Under the pieces are notes generated by a model. The model had not been told where the DNA came from. It worked only from the letters and a program-made list of their open reading frames with translations, and did no database searches. The position numbers and the translations under genes are program-made. A stretch of 64,000 nt of DNA from Acanthochromis polyacanthus (Eukaryota; Chordata; Actinopteri; Pomacentridae): contig NC_067120.1 of NCBI RefSeq assembly GCF_021347895.1, forward strand, positions 13,439,361-13,503,360. The letters run 5' to 3'. Positions 1 to 12,100 of this stretch are shown piece after piece; the stretch's first letter is position 1, and each line of letters starts with the position of its first letter.

Positions 1-344
1 CTCAATCTCATCACCTCCATTTGTTTAGAGATGAACTAAACTTGGTTCATGATTTGTACATTTTCTACCACCAGTCTGGCAAGTACAAAACTCTTCAGGG
101 AGATGGCTGTTGGGCACTTGTGTCCTCGCAGATGGACTATACACACAGCTGCTGTCCAACTGTTGGTTGCACAATATGAGACTGTTCATGACAGAACATG
201 GCTTTGTGCAGTGTGATAGAGGAGTCAACAGACTGCACAAAAGCTTCCTCAAAGAAAAACATTTCATGAACTTCAACCTGCTCAAATGTGGCATCAAATT
301 AGCCTGAATTTCTTGTTTCACCATAAACAGTAACATTATCTGTT

Positions 345-905
345 ATGTTTTCAGCTACTGTACATATGAAAGAAGGCAAAGAAACAGAAGCATCTCAGCT
401 GGTTGTATTTCTTCACAAGGAACTTGCCTCATCTTGGCCCTACATATGCCATTCCAAAATGACTCTCAAGACCTGCAGAACCTCATGTCCATCTGTTAGA
501 TTAATTGTATCTCATAGAGGTTCTTGGTTGCCTGTCTGAATGTGACCCTTTGTCCTGAATTTCTAAGACCAGATAGAGAAAGATTGTTGATGGGTCCAAA
601 ATCTTTCCATTTTAGAATGATGGAGGCTACTGTACTCTTGAGCTGTTGTCAATATTGCACTTGACAACAACAAGCCTTGACACTGACTATAGGCAGTTCT
701 CTTGACTTCATTGCTTGGTTTTCACTCTGACATTCGTCATCACCTTTGAGACCTTATATAGACCAGAGTGTGTGAATCCAAGTCATGACCAATGACTTTA
801 ATTAAGAAGAGATGGACTTCATTCAAGTTGTAAAAGTATCTCATGGACCATTGATAAAAGTTGGATGCACCAGAGCTCATTGAATCGAATCGATTGATCG
901 AACAG
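345..905. repeat. Decayed Tc1/mariner-associated dispersed repeat
   Basis: No open frame of note. From about 600 to 905 the text follows a repeat I know from many fish genomes: a stretch beginning near 'gatggaggctactgt', then 'accttatatagacc', then 'catgaccaatgacttt' and 'caagttgtaaaagtatctca'. The match is by memory and clearly diverged, with small indels. Boundaries are approximate and no terminal inverted repeats or target duplication are visible. It is probably an old truncated copy of a DNA transposon related to Tc1/mariner. The stretch 1-345 shows nothing I can name. Confidence 0.4.
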
Positions 906-999
906 ACTCACTGGCAAAGAGAGGGAAGAAGATTAGGACTAAGTGGGTAAAGTGGCAGAGATACAGGACAGCTACAAGTACCAAGGTTCCTAAAGGTCA

Positions 1000-2120
1000 A
1001 CAGGGGTCATGGTGAGTGTGCAATCAGGTCAGCAACAGCCAAATACCTCCAACTGGAGGGAGAACATCCGAGCCATCAATGAGTACCCCTGCCAGTCATC
1101 AGATACCCATCTGGATTAATGAGCTGGACACGAAAACTCCTCACAGTGGCTTGTGGTTCCACATAAAGTCCAACATCTTGATATTCTATAAGCAGAAAAA
1201 AGAGGGCAGTGAGGGATTAATGAATGTCAGAGCCATGATCCGAGATGTAACAAGAAACATCAGAGAATTCATCAGAAAAATGGCTCCCCAGGATGACCTG
1301 CTCAGAGTGGTTCATGCAGCAGAACACAGAGGATGATGAAGAGGAAGAGTAGATATCATGAGAGACCAAATCCCTCCATGGGATGTATCACCTGCATACA
1401 GAGTATGTGGCTAACATCAAGAAATCCTGTTGGTAGCTAGAAAAGGCACGGCGGCTCTCATCATGACAGCAAAAGAACAGACCCTGAGCACCAGATCCAT
1501 AGAGGCAGGTATCTACCATTACAGGCAGGACTCGAGATGCTGTGCAAAGATGCACCTGAGACAGTTCAGTACATAGCAGAATGCAAGACGGAAGCTGGAA
1601 CCAAGGGCCCAACCAAGTGGTCGGGATAGTATACTCGAACATATGAGCCGAGTTTGGACAAGAAGCCCCGAAGTCCTAGTGGAACACATAAGGGAAAGCG
1701 GCTGGGAACAACAGAACAAAGATCCCGTGGGACTTTAAGTTACAGACTGACAAGTAGGTGTTGACTAAACAAGCTGACACAGTGGTGATTGACAAGGGAC
1801 AGAAGAGGACAGCTGTGGTAGATGTAGCAGTCCCAGCTGGCAGTAACATCAGGAGAAAAGAGCATAAAAAGATCAGGAAGGAACGACTGAAACAGATGTG
1901 GAAGGTGAAGGCCAAAGTGTTCCCAGTGGTAATAGGAGCATTAGGGCAGTGGCACCGATACTGGAGGAAGAAGTCCAGCAGATTCCAGGTACAACATCTG
2001 AGCTCTCTGTACAGAAGAGTGCAGTGGAGAAACAGCTAAGAGGCTATGCAGAACTCTATAACTCCCAGGCCTCTGGTAGAGGAACCAAGAAAGACACACA
2101 CCACCCACACCAAGCGGTGA
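1000..2120 (+). pseudogene. LINE reverse-transcriptase tail, frameshifted remnant
   Basis: Fragments in several + frames resemble the C-terminal region of the open frame of a common fish non-LTR retrotransposon. The clearest piece lies at about 1758-1920, with residues like TAVVDVAVPAGSNIR followed by MWKVKAKVFPVVIGALG. A further piece in another frame at about 1990-2040 contains QIPGTTSELSVQKSAVEK. Upstream, 1390-1640 holds weaker matching segments broken by stops. The frame changes at least twice, so this is a dead copy truncated at the 5' end. The exact clade (L2/CR1-like or other) cannot be decided by eye. It has no relation to the neighbouring genes. Confidence 0.6.
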
Positions 2121-2254
2121 CAGGGAGATTTATATGTGTATATGTCACAGGCCAAATTAGAATCCAGGCATTATATTGTTGTTTATTGTTGCTCTACTGT
2201 GTGATACAATGCTGCTGTAACATGGGAAATTTCCCCAGACAAGGGGACTAATGA

Positions 2255-2499
2255 AGGCATGGATCAGTGGGTAGCGTGGCTGTCTAGTAACTAGAAGGTT
2301 GCCGGTTCGATCCTCAGCCTGTCAAGCTCATGTCGAGGTGTCCCTGAGCAAGACACTGAACCCCTAATTGCTCCTGGTGGGTCATGATTAGCACCTTGCA
2401 TGGCAGCTTCTGCCATCAGTGTGTGAATGTATGGGTGAATGTGACGTATCATGTAAAGTGCTTTGGATAAAAGTGCTATATAAATACAACCATTTACCT
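2255..2499 (+). mobile_element. tRNA-derived SINE
   Basis: The head carries a tRNA-like pol III promoter, with an A-box-like segment near 2266 ('atcagtgggtagcg') and a B box at about 2302 ('ggttcgatcc'). It is followed by the text 'gtgtccctgagcaagacact', diagnostic of a widespread teleost SINE, and ends with 'aagtgctatataaatac' and a short ATTTACC-like tail. Insertion has no visible effect on a gene. The 5' edge is approximate and no target duplication was found. Confidence 0.75.
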
Positions 2500-2712
2500 C
2501 AGGGGTGTCAAACTCAGTTCCTGGAGGGCCACTATCCTGCATGTTTTAGATGTTTCCCTCTTCCAACACACCTGATTCAAATGATCAGCTTATCATCAAG
2601 CTCAGCAGAAGCCTGATAACGAGCCTGATCATTTGAATCAGGTGTGTTGGAAGAGGGACACATCTAAAACATGCAGGATATGGCCCTCCAGGAACGGAGT
2701 TTGACACCCTTG
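2500..2712. mobile_element. hAT-type MITE (213 bp)
   Basis: This is a long imperfect palindrome. It begins CAGGGGTGTCAAACTC and ends GAGTTTGACACCCTTG, and the arms continue inward through 'catgttttagatg' and 'cctgattcaaatgatca'. The flanks 2492-2499 (atttacct) and 2713-2720 (atttactt) form an 8-bp target duplication with one mismatch, as expected for hAT transposition. It has no coding capacity. It is inserted exactly in the tail of the SINE on its left. Confidence 0.85.
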
Positions 2713-2788
2713 ATTTACTTCTTATCTTTAGAATCCACCTAGGCGGAATTAAAATCTTCCTGGATTCTAATTTCGCCTGTAACATATA

Positions 2789-5043
2789 TATTCTAAAACA
2801 CTGTAATTTATCTCTTCAGATTCAGTTAGATGGCTATTACTCTTCTTGACCCTATTTTACTTCTGTGTTTTCTAAGCTTTTGTCGCCAGTATTGCAAGTC
2901 AACAAAGCACTGAAAGCTAAATCCTGCTTCTCATTCCACAATGCTCGTAAGTAATTTACAAAATATAACTAGATATACTCGGAATGGTCAGTGTAAGGAC
3001 TCAAGAGGTTAGTCAACATATTGTTTCAGATTCAAAGTCAGAATGAGAGCAGCAATTTTCTTTCATTACTGTGACACTTAAATCCCACATGCTGATGTTA
3101 ATGTTGAAGAGGATGGGCGTGTGTTAACAATTTAAAGTGAGAAAATTTCCTTATCATACACTAAAGCAAATCATGGAGATAATCATTTGAATTGCACCAT
3201 TGAGTCAATGTCACATTTTTGAAATTGTATCACAACTGAATATGTCGAAATTTTAAATACTCTACACTTAATCCATACACTGGAAATAAAGTGGGCTGCA
3301 CAGTGGAATAGTGGTTAGCACTTTCACCTTGCAGCAAGAAGATCCCTGGTTCAAATCCCGGGGTGGGCCTGGGATCTTTCTGCATGGAATTTGCACGTTC
3401 TCCCTGTGCATGTGAGGGTTTTCTCCGGGTACTCAGGCTTTCTCCCACAGTTCAAAGATATGCTGAGGTTAATTGATTACTCTAAATTACCCATAGGTGT
3501 GTTTGTGTGTCTGTATATGCAGCCCTGCGACAGACTGGCGACCTGTCCAGGGTGTCCCCTGCCTTTGCCCGAGTCAGCTGGGAGAGGCTAAAGCACCCCC
3601 CGTGACCCTAGTGAGGATAAAGCAGTGTATAGAGAATGGATGGAAATAAAATTTTCAGAATTGAATAGATTGACTTGAAGCTGAAGATGAGAATTTCACT
3701 AAGTGAAAATTAGGCAACATGAATCCAGAAATGTGGTTTTCAGCATCAAACATGAAGATTTCATCCTTGTGAATAACCTATAAAATATATTGTGATTTAC
3801 CAGAATGTCCATCAATATGAAAATCTATTGCTCTATAAACTTAAACGCTATGAAATGTTGAAATGTTGCTTAATATACAAATGAATGCAACAATAACCTT
3901 TGTTTCAGGAGATATTCTGTATACAGCAGGACTACTTGATTGTTTTGTGAGATACTGTGCAGTTTTTTAAAGAACATCTTCCATGTGATTCCCACTGCAC
4001 AGTGCAGGACCTATTTCTGTGCTCCATCCTTTCCCTTTGACAGTAAAAACAAGACAAAGTAACAAGTCAAACGGGTGGTCCGCTGTACCTTGTTATTAGA
4101 GATGATTTTTACCATTAGTCTTAGAAACCTTGGAAGGCAGTGCTCACCCAAGAAGACCCACATCTCAAGGGGGAGAGGAGATATGAGGCTGGAGAAAACG
4201 TGGTTGGGGAAAATAAGCGGCTGTATTTCTGTACTCGTCCACACCCCACAGAGGAGGATAACATAATTACACCCGCACAGGACTGTGTAAACCACTTCAA
4301 GGGCGGCAGAGGGGGGGGCCGCTGCTACTAAATATGACCAGGATGGAAGTACAGAGTGGAGACTTGGCTGGGAGGAGCTGCGAAAAGCTGCAGAGAACCT
4401 TTTCTGAACTCTCTGTTTAAAGAACAGACACACAGCCGTGGGACTAACCAGGAAGAGATGCAGGGATGGTGCTGCTCTAAACAAAACATGACAAATCTAA
4501 TCTAAACACCCCCGTCATTGCTGGAGGGCACACTGCTGTCCAAGGTCCGGGTCCAGGAAATGTCTCTTCAACAAAGAATTGAACAGATAGTGTGTTTTTA
4601 TTCAGACAACTAAAGATAATAACAACAGTCTTTTGTGAGAGGACTGGATGAGACCAATGGATGTTCTCCTTTAACTGTACAACAGTCTTCTTAAGTGGAT
4701 GACTAAGTTGTTTGTGGGATCTATGATATAAAACAGTTTTGGAAAGGCATGAGTAAATAATGTTTTGTTGCCGCTAAAGTTGCAATCCTGAAAGTTTCTC
4801 TGGACAAATGAAACAAATAAAGCATTAAGGGAGCACTGACTATAAAGATACATCAAAAGCAAAGAAACTCAAAGAACTGTACTCTAGAAATCTGTCTTTG
4901 TTTAAAGTAGGATCTGCAAATCAGTGTTGTGTTGTGGGGAAGATGGTATCACATGGTGATATTTTCAGTTAGTTCTCCTGTTTAGTTTCACTTCCCAAAT
5001 ATTTAACGAACTGGTGACTAAGATAAGCACAGACTTTTGATTA
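2789..5043. other. Intergenic DNA, no gene seen
   Basis: AT-rich sequence with only short chance frames. Apart from the SINE at 3291-3644 I see no exon-like segment, RNA gene or further repeat that I can name. Confidence 0.6.
3291..3644 (+). mobile_element. tRNA-derived SINE with target duplication
   Basis: The copy starts 'gtgggctgcacagtgg' and contains a B box 'ggttcaaatcc' near 3350. It continues through the typical body ('ttctccctgtgcatgtg', 'gacctgtccagggtgtc') and ends 'agagaatggatgga'. The ten bases tggaaataaa occur immediately before it (3281-3290) and again at 3641-3650, a target-site duplication expected of retroposition. Two more copies of the same family lie at 14434-14754 and, reversed, at 36971-37339. 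Confidence 0.85.
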
Positions 5044-5375
5044 GAGCTGCAACTAAAAATATTTTCATTGTTTTCTTGACGAACTGATTTGTTGTATGGT
5101 CTGTAGAACATCAGAAAAAAGTTGATTAGTGCTCTCCAAAGCCCAAAATGGCATCCACAAACGTCTTGTTTTGTTTACAATCCAAAGATAATCAACTTGT
5201 TGTCTCAGAGGAGTAAAGAAATCAGAAAATGTTTAAGTTTAATAAGCTAAAATCAGACAATTTTGACTTTTTTTCCTTTTAAGCAAATTACTGGGTCTGA
5301 ATAGTTGATTACCAAAATAGTTGAAGATATGTTTAATATTTTTTGTAGATTATTTTGGTACTAATGGATTGCCTG
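5044..5375. repeat. Teleost dispersed repeat, MITE-like
   Basis: The stretch opens 'agagctgcaact', passes through 'ctctccaaagcccaaaatgg', 'gtcttgttttgt' and 'gaggagtaaagaaatcag', and closes with 'gattaccaaaatagttg'. I recognise this order of words as a very common fish repeat that begins and ends in gctgcaac-type inverted termini. This copy is old: the right terminus is eroded and no target duplication can be seen. Edges are approximate. Confidence 0.55.
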
Positions 5376-5879
5376 TACTGTAACCATAGACTGTACATAA
5401 ATTGGTTACTGTAGGACTGTAACTCATGCTGTAATTAAATGCACTGAGTCAAACAAAGCTCGATTCTGATTGGCTGACATGTGTGAAGTGATTTACAGCA
5501 GTTCCACAGCCGTAAACTGTCGGTGGTCATGGCAACAGACAATACACATTAGCCTTAAACCATATAAGGTTAAAACTTGCCACTCTGGTTAAAACTGAAA
5601 TTTCCCTTGTTTAAACATCTGGAACTGGCTTAAGGTGCACGTGTTTTAAATAAATCTTAATCTTTTTTATTATCTTTTTCAACACTGGGTAAGTAAAGTA
5701 GTTGTTCTTTATTTGATGAACACAGCCGAGAAAAGTCCACCTTCACCTTAGCTAACGTTAGCTTCTGCATGTTATCCTCACATATTGTTAGCTCGTTATG
5801 CTGCGTGTTTTAGCGTCCGTTCAGTTTAAAAATTACTTTACATTGTGTATATTTGGGCAGAATGCTTGCTCACCCCAGA

Positions 5880-6139
5880 CTCGGACTATTGGTTTGTGGC
5901 GTTGAGACACTCCCCCTCATGACCCTCCCTCAGAGCTGGAGTGATGCAGCGGTGAGCGGTCACTGGGGGGAAGGAGGGCAGCCCCGGCGACTCAGCTACT
6001 TGGCTATTAGCTCTGGAGGACGGCGGCTGTGAGGTAGAGCGGTTCTGGGGTTCAGACGCGACAGAAACCGCCTGACTCGGGATATATTCATTCAGACCAG
6101 CTCCCCACAGGCACAACTTGGCTACCTAAGGATCCCAAC
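5880..6139 (+). promoter_or_regulatory. ano5: ano5 presumed 5' UTR and promoter region
   Basis: A locally GC-richer stretch with several CpGs directly precedes the ano5 start codon and ends in a strong splice donor downstream of it. No TATA box is obvious, and the transcription start cannot be fixed from sequence. The 500 bases to its left (5376-5880) are AT-rich; 5400-5530 ('attctgattggctgacatg') may be another old repeat. Confidence 0.45.
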
Positions 6140-9100
6140 ATGCACCGAATAACGGGGAGAGCAGGAGGAGACAGTTTAATTGAGATGAGCCCGTCAGACT
6201 CTTTTAACGGTGAGTCGGAGAGCCCAAAATACCTTTTAAAAATGCTGCTATTGAACATCAATTCATGAGATACAGACTAATTGGGGAAACAATTAGGACT
6301 AAACTGAGGAAGGTACACTTTAGTCTGTGTAGGCTTCAAAATAACTTAAAAAATACGCTAAAGTTAGCTATTTAAGTCACATAACCTCATTCATGTCGAG
6401 CATGTACATGACATGAAACTTTCTAACAACTTTAAGCATTTTTTTATTCGACAGCCACTGTGAACAGCTCATTTTAATCACTGTTTGGACAGCTAACAAA
6501 TTATAGTGTTTATTTTTCCAGTAACAACCAGCTGTATCTCTTTCACCTTTTCAGAGGACATATTAACATCAATTTAGTGGCATTTGCTCGGCTATTTTAA
6601 AATGTATCCACCCTGCTCATTTCCCCTTTAACGCCCCAACCAGCTCATACTCTGTTTTTTCTTTTCATGGAGGCAGCAGTGACTCTGCAGGCAGCCAGCC
6701 TCTGACAGCTGGCCAGCCTACTGGAAACACTCTGTCACTTACAGACAGCCACTTTATCCACCAGCACAAACCCCAAATCCCTCTCTGTTCCTTCCTAAAT
6801 GTAAATTTTAAACCCACACTCAGACAGAGGGTTGCGTTTTAGCCGTTTATGGCTCTAAAATGTGTGTTAGTGAATGAAATATGAATCACCCTGGATAGTC
6901 TCTAGCAAACCATATCAGTATGAATCAATGTACGAGTGTAGTGTTTCATCTGCAGCACTGAGAGCTTCACATCATGGTGGTCGAGCCGAGACAGAAGACT
7001 GACTGCGGCAGGATCATGAACTATAGTTACTGTTACCTCGGTGTTGTGTGTTTATGGTCTGTTTAGATAACAGTGGAAGCAGTGTTTTTTCTCACAGTAT
7101 CCTCACAGCTCCATAATATTAAATCACAGTAAAAATCTGTGAAAGCAAATCTTAATTTTTAATGTGGAGATACAGATTGTTTGACAGTTTGCTTACAGAC
7201 TGTTTGTGGACCACGATAAAAAAAAATACTGTAGGTAGAGATTTCCAAGCTATTCCTGATTAGGTTTGGATCTTGCAGATTCAGACAAGTTTTGATTTAA
7301 ATCAGCACTTGCCCTTACAGCAAATGTATCTAGAATTATCTTGATATGTGAGCTTGCTTGGTAAAACTTTCACGTGTGCACCTTAAACTTGTAAGATGAA
7401 AGGTGACCACTGTCTTCCTGTCCCAGGAAATCAGACAGACTCAGCCACTGTGTTTACATGCAACATGCAGCAGTTCCAAGTGAGGTAACTGACCCATTTA
7501 CTCCTTCAGAATGTCTTAAAACTATTGTCAGATTCAGTACAGCTGTATGGATGCCAAAGAGTTGTAGCTGTAGCTTTGAAATCCGTTATCTCTGTTATTT
7601 CAATACATACACTGTATTTGTTGTTGCTGTTTTAGTACCCAGTAGAATTTGCTTTTATTATCAGTACAGAGTTGTAAAATAATTGTATTTGCTTGAATAT
7701 TAGATGTACACTAGGTGTGAGCTCTTCAGTGTTGCTGTGGTTTGAAAAAGAGAGACAGTAGCAGCCTTGTGGCATTTCCACTGTGATCAGCTGCTCACTC
7801 TTGAACAAAGCCTTAACTGTGGAAGCTACTTAGTGGGAAAACACTCTTGGCATAGTTGACTGGATAATATTGCGTCCAATAGTGTATCCAACTGTGCAAA
7901 AATATGCTCAACTGTTCAAGAGGCGTTCTCATATGTCATCAAAAAATATATCCAATTCAAAGTCAGTATCATGTCCATTTAGTTGGTTCCCCTATTATTG
8001 TGAAAACATTGTAAAAGTCTCAGATAAAGGAGGGACAGCATGTTTTAGATTTAAGTCTAAATCCGCAATAAACTACACTGCATGGTCCTAATTGTCAAGT
8101 ATTTTATGTATACTATTAAAAGAGTTTAGAGCCACTAAGTTACCTCTTGGTAGCTCGGTATCTCATGATGTAGTCTGAAGGTTTGAATGCTTGTTTCCTG
8201 TGTAAGCACATTTTTTTGTGTTGAGTCTAGCCTAAATTTAACCTCAGAGAGACCATCAATTAGGACAATTGCATTTCTATTTCAAAACGCAGAGAGAGAC
8301 TGAAACCTTTTTTTGGTGACAATGATGCCAACAGGGCTTGATGTTTGTCCTGTTCTCCATTACTCTTCCCATTTGTTTATGTAAATCTCTCTCGCAGTGA
8401 GCAGTATGTAAATGCAGAACTTTTTGATACTTAATGCCGTACATCACCACATGGACAGCTTTCGTTTTCAGACACGTTGAGGGGGTTTACCGGAGTGCTC
8501 AGTCACTCCTGTAGTGGCAGGACCATGGCAACATGGCTGCGTGTACTCTTTCGCAGTGACTTCTTCTTTCTGTGTTAAGTCACCCTGCCTGCCCTGTGGG
8601 ACCGCTGCCACAAAAAGCTGTACAAATATAGACCACAACATTGGCTGTCTGTCAATGCTCCCCACTTTCCTCGGGCAGCTGTTCATACGCCTGAATCTTT
8701 ACCACCACCAACCTGGCTGTTTGAGATTACTCATAATTGCTACTTATAATTATTTTTTTATGGTGTTTAGAGATTCACTCTGTAATTAACTCTGGCATAT
8801 CTGCTTTAATTTTTATGTTCTTTATCTTACTGTCTTGCAGATGATCTAAACGGCTATCACCAACATCCCTCATCGAGCACAGGATCCTTCCAGGAGGGGC
8901 AATCAGGGGTAAACACCAAACTCCCCACGTTTACACTCACACAACACAGTTATGGGGATGTTTCTATTGAACGCCTTCTTCTGCTTTTATAGTGGACAGT
9001 CTGCAATTAAAAATTCAGTTTATTGGTATTGTTTATTATGTATGTTTTCAGTTACCTTAAAATAGTTTACCTAAATATTGGTTTTCATTTATACCAGCTA

Positions 9101-12100
9101 TTTAAATATCTGAAAACATTTCCTGACCATATGTAAATGTTTAGCTTTCCAAGTCAGATTCAGGAAAGATTTCTGTTTGTCACAACCGTATCTTCACCTC
9201 CAGCTTACCACCTGCCAGCGTGGTTGCAGGAAGTTCACTGTGTAAAAGTAAAGTGCTTTATTTAGATTTCCTTCCTTCTCTTTTTCCATTCGTATTTGTA
9301 TACTCAGCAGCTAAAGCACGGTGGTTAAATTTTAGGAACCAGTCCAGTGATGCTAGTATACAATCCACAAAAGTCATAATGGAGTTAGAGATAACCCTAA
9401 TGCTTCTGTGTTCTCCTCCTTCCACACTGCATTTAAAGTCTCCTTTCACGCCTGATGTTTATGTAGAGACCTGTGAGTCTCTCAGCTCCAGCCTGGCCTC
9501 ACTGGCCCCCTCTGATCACAGCGACAGTCCACATTTTGAGACTCACACCTTAGACCGAATCAATGCTTTGACTGGGGTAAGCCACCAGTCAAGGTGTGGT
9601 TGCTGCTGTGTCGGTGTCTTTGTGTTTGTGTCACCTCACTTGATCTCAAAACTCAAACCTCTAACTGTCCTAAACCTGAGTGTGATAGTGTCTGAGTGCT
9701 GTGAACTGTTTTTGAACATAACCCGTAAACATGCAAGTGTGGAGTGTTTGCCGTGTTGATCCATTTTAATCACCTCTTTAACGTTGCTGCTACAGTTGTA
9801 GCCATGTGCTGTTGAATTTGTTGTGTTGTTCCACTTTCTCTCATTGTCCACTCGGTTCGTCCACAGATTTCGAGAAAGCGGGCACTATTCCTGAAGTTTC
9901 GTTCCAGGGTATGGCATGGTAAAACAGGCTTGTGATGTGTTGCAGCCTTGTGTATATGTCTGCCTGCCTGCCCACTACTATGTCCTCTTTGAAGAATGTC
10001 TGCTCAGTGTTGAGTTTCTCCACTGGCATAGATATTCAAAGAGTAATGTTCAGAAATCAGGGAAATCAATATTCATTTCTTGGTAGAGAGCTCATGTTGT
10101 CCTTTGGAAAGCATGTTTTTTTTTTTTTCTTTGGAGTAATGGAAATGTGCTGGCTTGAGCGATGTATTGATGTATCCTGAGGGTTCATTAAAAATGGAAG
10201 AGGCCTTTGTTCTCACCTGTGATAACTGTCTGCTTCACTGAGGAGAAAGCAACAGCCTGGGGTGTTACAGTATAATTGGAGGGTGCACACTTGCACATAC
10301 ACATGCAGATGTTCAGATGCACTGTACAGTGTATCTGTCATTTGCCTAGCTGTTTTTGTGTGAGTGCACTAAAGTGTGTGTACAGTTTAAGTATATATAC
10401 TGTAATCAAGGCCCTGCCCTGTGCTTATGAAAGGACTCAACTGTGATGCGGCTAACCATATACTGTACTACATGCGTCTTCCTGTCAATCCCCCTAAATG
10501 CAGCCTATTTAAACAGCGTGTAACCTGTTTTAATGATAATAAGTGTTATCATAACCTTAAATAACAACAGCCACTCTTCAGAATGAAAACGAATGCAGAA
10601 AGCTTTGCTAGTAATCTGGCTCACTAAAACCTACGATTTTGCTCATTACAAGATGACATCAAGGAGTTTTAAAGGCTGTTTGCGCCACGTGTTTAAATTG
10701 TCTCTGGACTCGCTATCATTCTCTGCGGTCTTACGAGACTAGAGAAAAACAGGTCTTGTTTCATTACAAATGCGAAGTTCCATGTGCATGTAACTTTTAA
10801 AGAGGGTTTTGTACTCCTGAAGATTGTAATTTTCTGCAAAATGTAGATCCAACTGGAGAGTTAGCTCCGGAGGAATGTCCAAAACCTTTTCCATGTTTAG
10901 AACAAATTTGAGGATTGCAATAATGTGTTATATGCAGTAAAGACACGTTGCAGTGATACAGTAGTCAGCATTTACTTTACTGTAAGAAAAAAGACACATT
11001 ACCTTACTTTAGTTGTTGCTGTAAAACAGTAAAGCATAAACATTAAAGAAAGAGTGGCACACATTAGATTTCGTGCCACAAATATCAAAGTGCATTAAAG
11101 GAAAAGTCTAAATCTTTTCGTCCAAACCATAAATGCTTTAAAGATATTATTTTAAAGGACCCCCTCCCAGAAGCTTAAAGCCTACTTATGTTCCACCATG
11201 TTCTACATTTAACCTCCTTAATTAAGATAAAAGGCAGCATACACATGTCGCAACGCCCAGTAGTTACGGGTTACTTAGTTGATGTATAGAAGTCTGTGGC
11301 TGCTACCAGCTTCACTGAGCAGAGGCACAGCAGATGCACTGATTCCATACTGCTGATCTGTAATTACCGCAAATTAGAGAGCTTCTGCAGCAACGTCCCA
11401 GTTAAAGAAAGCATCCACCCAGCCATGGTCAACATGGCCCCAATCTGGTCAGGAAGGTAATGCAGACCAGTGGTTAAAACGTATGCATAATTTGGGACAA
11501 GAAAACCGTAGAAACGTGGAAAACACAGACATGAATACACATTGACTGCTCATAGTTGGTATAGAAGGAACCAGGGTAGTAGATGAAGCTGTAGAGTGGG
11601 GAAAAAAACCGCCATGTTACTTACAGTACATCAGTGCCTTCATAGTTAATTTATGCAACGTGTCTGAGACTACTGCATTTTTCACTGTGCTTACGAGAAG
11701 GTCTTCAGATTGTTCAGTCACTTGGGTTCTAAAAGTCAGGACAAACAAGGAAGAACGTTTCGCCAGTTATCAGTTTTGGTTTTCTTATCAGGTCTTTCTA
11801 CAGAAGATTTATTAATATGATTGTCTGCCTTTTGAGCTGAGATTTCACTGGTTATCTGAAATGTGAGACAGCATATTTAAAGGACTGTGGGACAGCACAG
11901 GGATGCCACCTCCCCTCTCTGATGCTGTGCTCTCTGTTAGATTAGCTAGCTGGCTGCGGCTATGCTACCCCCGTGCTGATGTCACTCTGTAGGACTCTCC
12001 TTTGCCACTTTCCTAGCTTCCCTCCTCCTTTTCCTCTTTCTCTCTCTTTTCTGTGTGACTGAGGTAGTGAGGGCTTGTCCTGGGAGGTTAGTGGACTGGT

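Larger units (their letters stand above)
2139..2788. repeat. Inverted-repeat arms enclosing nested insertions
   Basis: The 30 bases at 2139-2168 and the reverse complement of 2759-2788 agree at about 28 positions; the shared core reads AAATTAGAATCCAGG. Between the arms sit a tRNA-derived SINE and then a hAT MITE. The arms could be the ends of an older palindromic element later invaded by both, or part of the LINE's 3' region copied in opposite orientation. A second short inverted pair (tagaatcca/tggattcta) lies within about 2729-2769. Confidence 0.5.

Noticed and set aside
2300..2312. tRNA gene suggested by box B sequences here and near 3350
   Set aside because: The box B words belong to SINE heads, and no cloverleaf with an acceptor stem can be drawn around them.
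4011..4484. 157-residue minus-strand frame upstream of ano5
   Set aside because: No known motif. It overlaps several chance frames on the other strand and has no promoter or splice support.
9220..9759. 179-residue + strand frame as a stand-alone gene
   Set aside because: Only the central part (9439-9576) has splice signals and frame compatible with ano5; the rest reads through intron.
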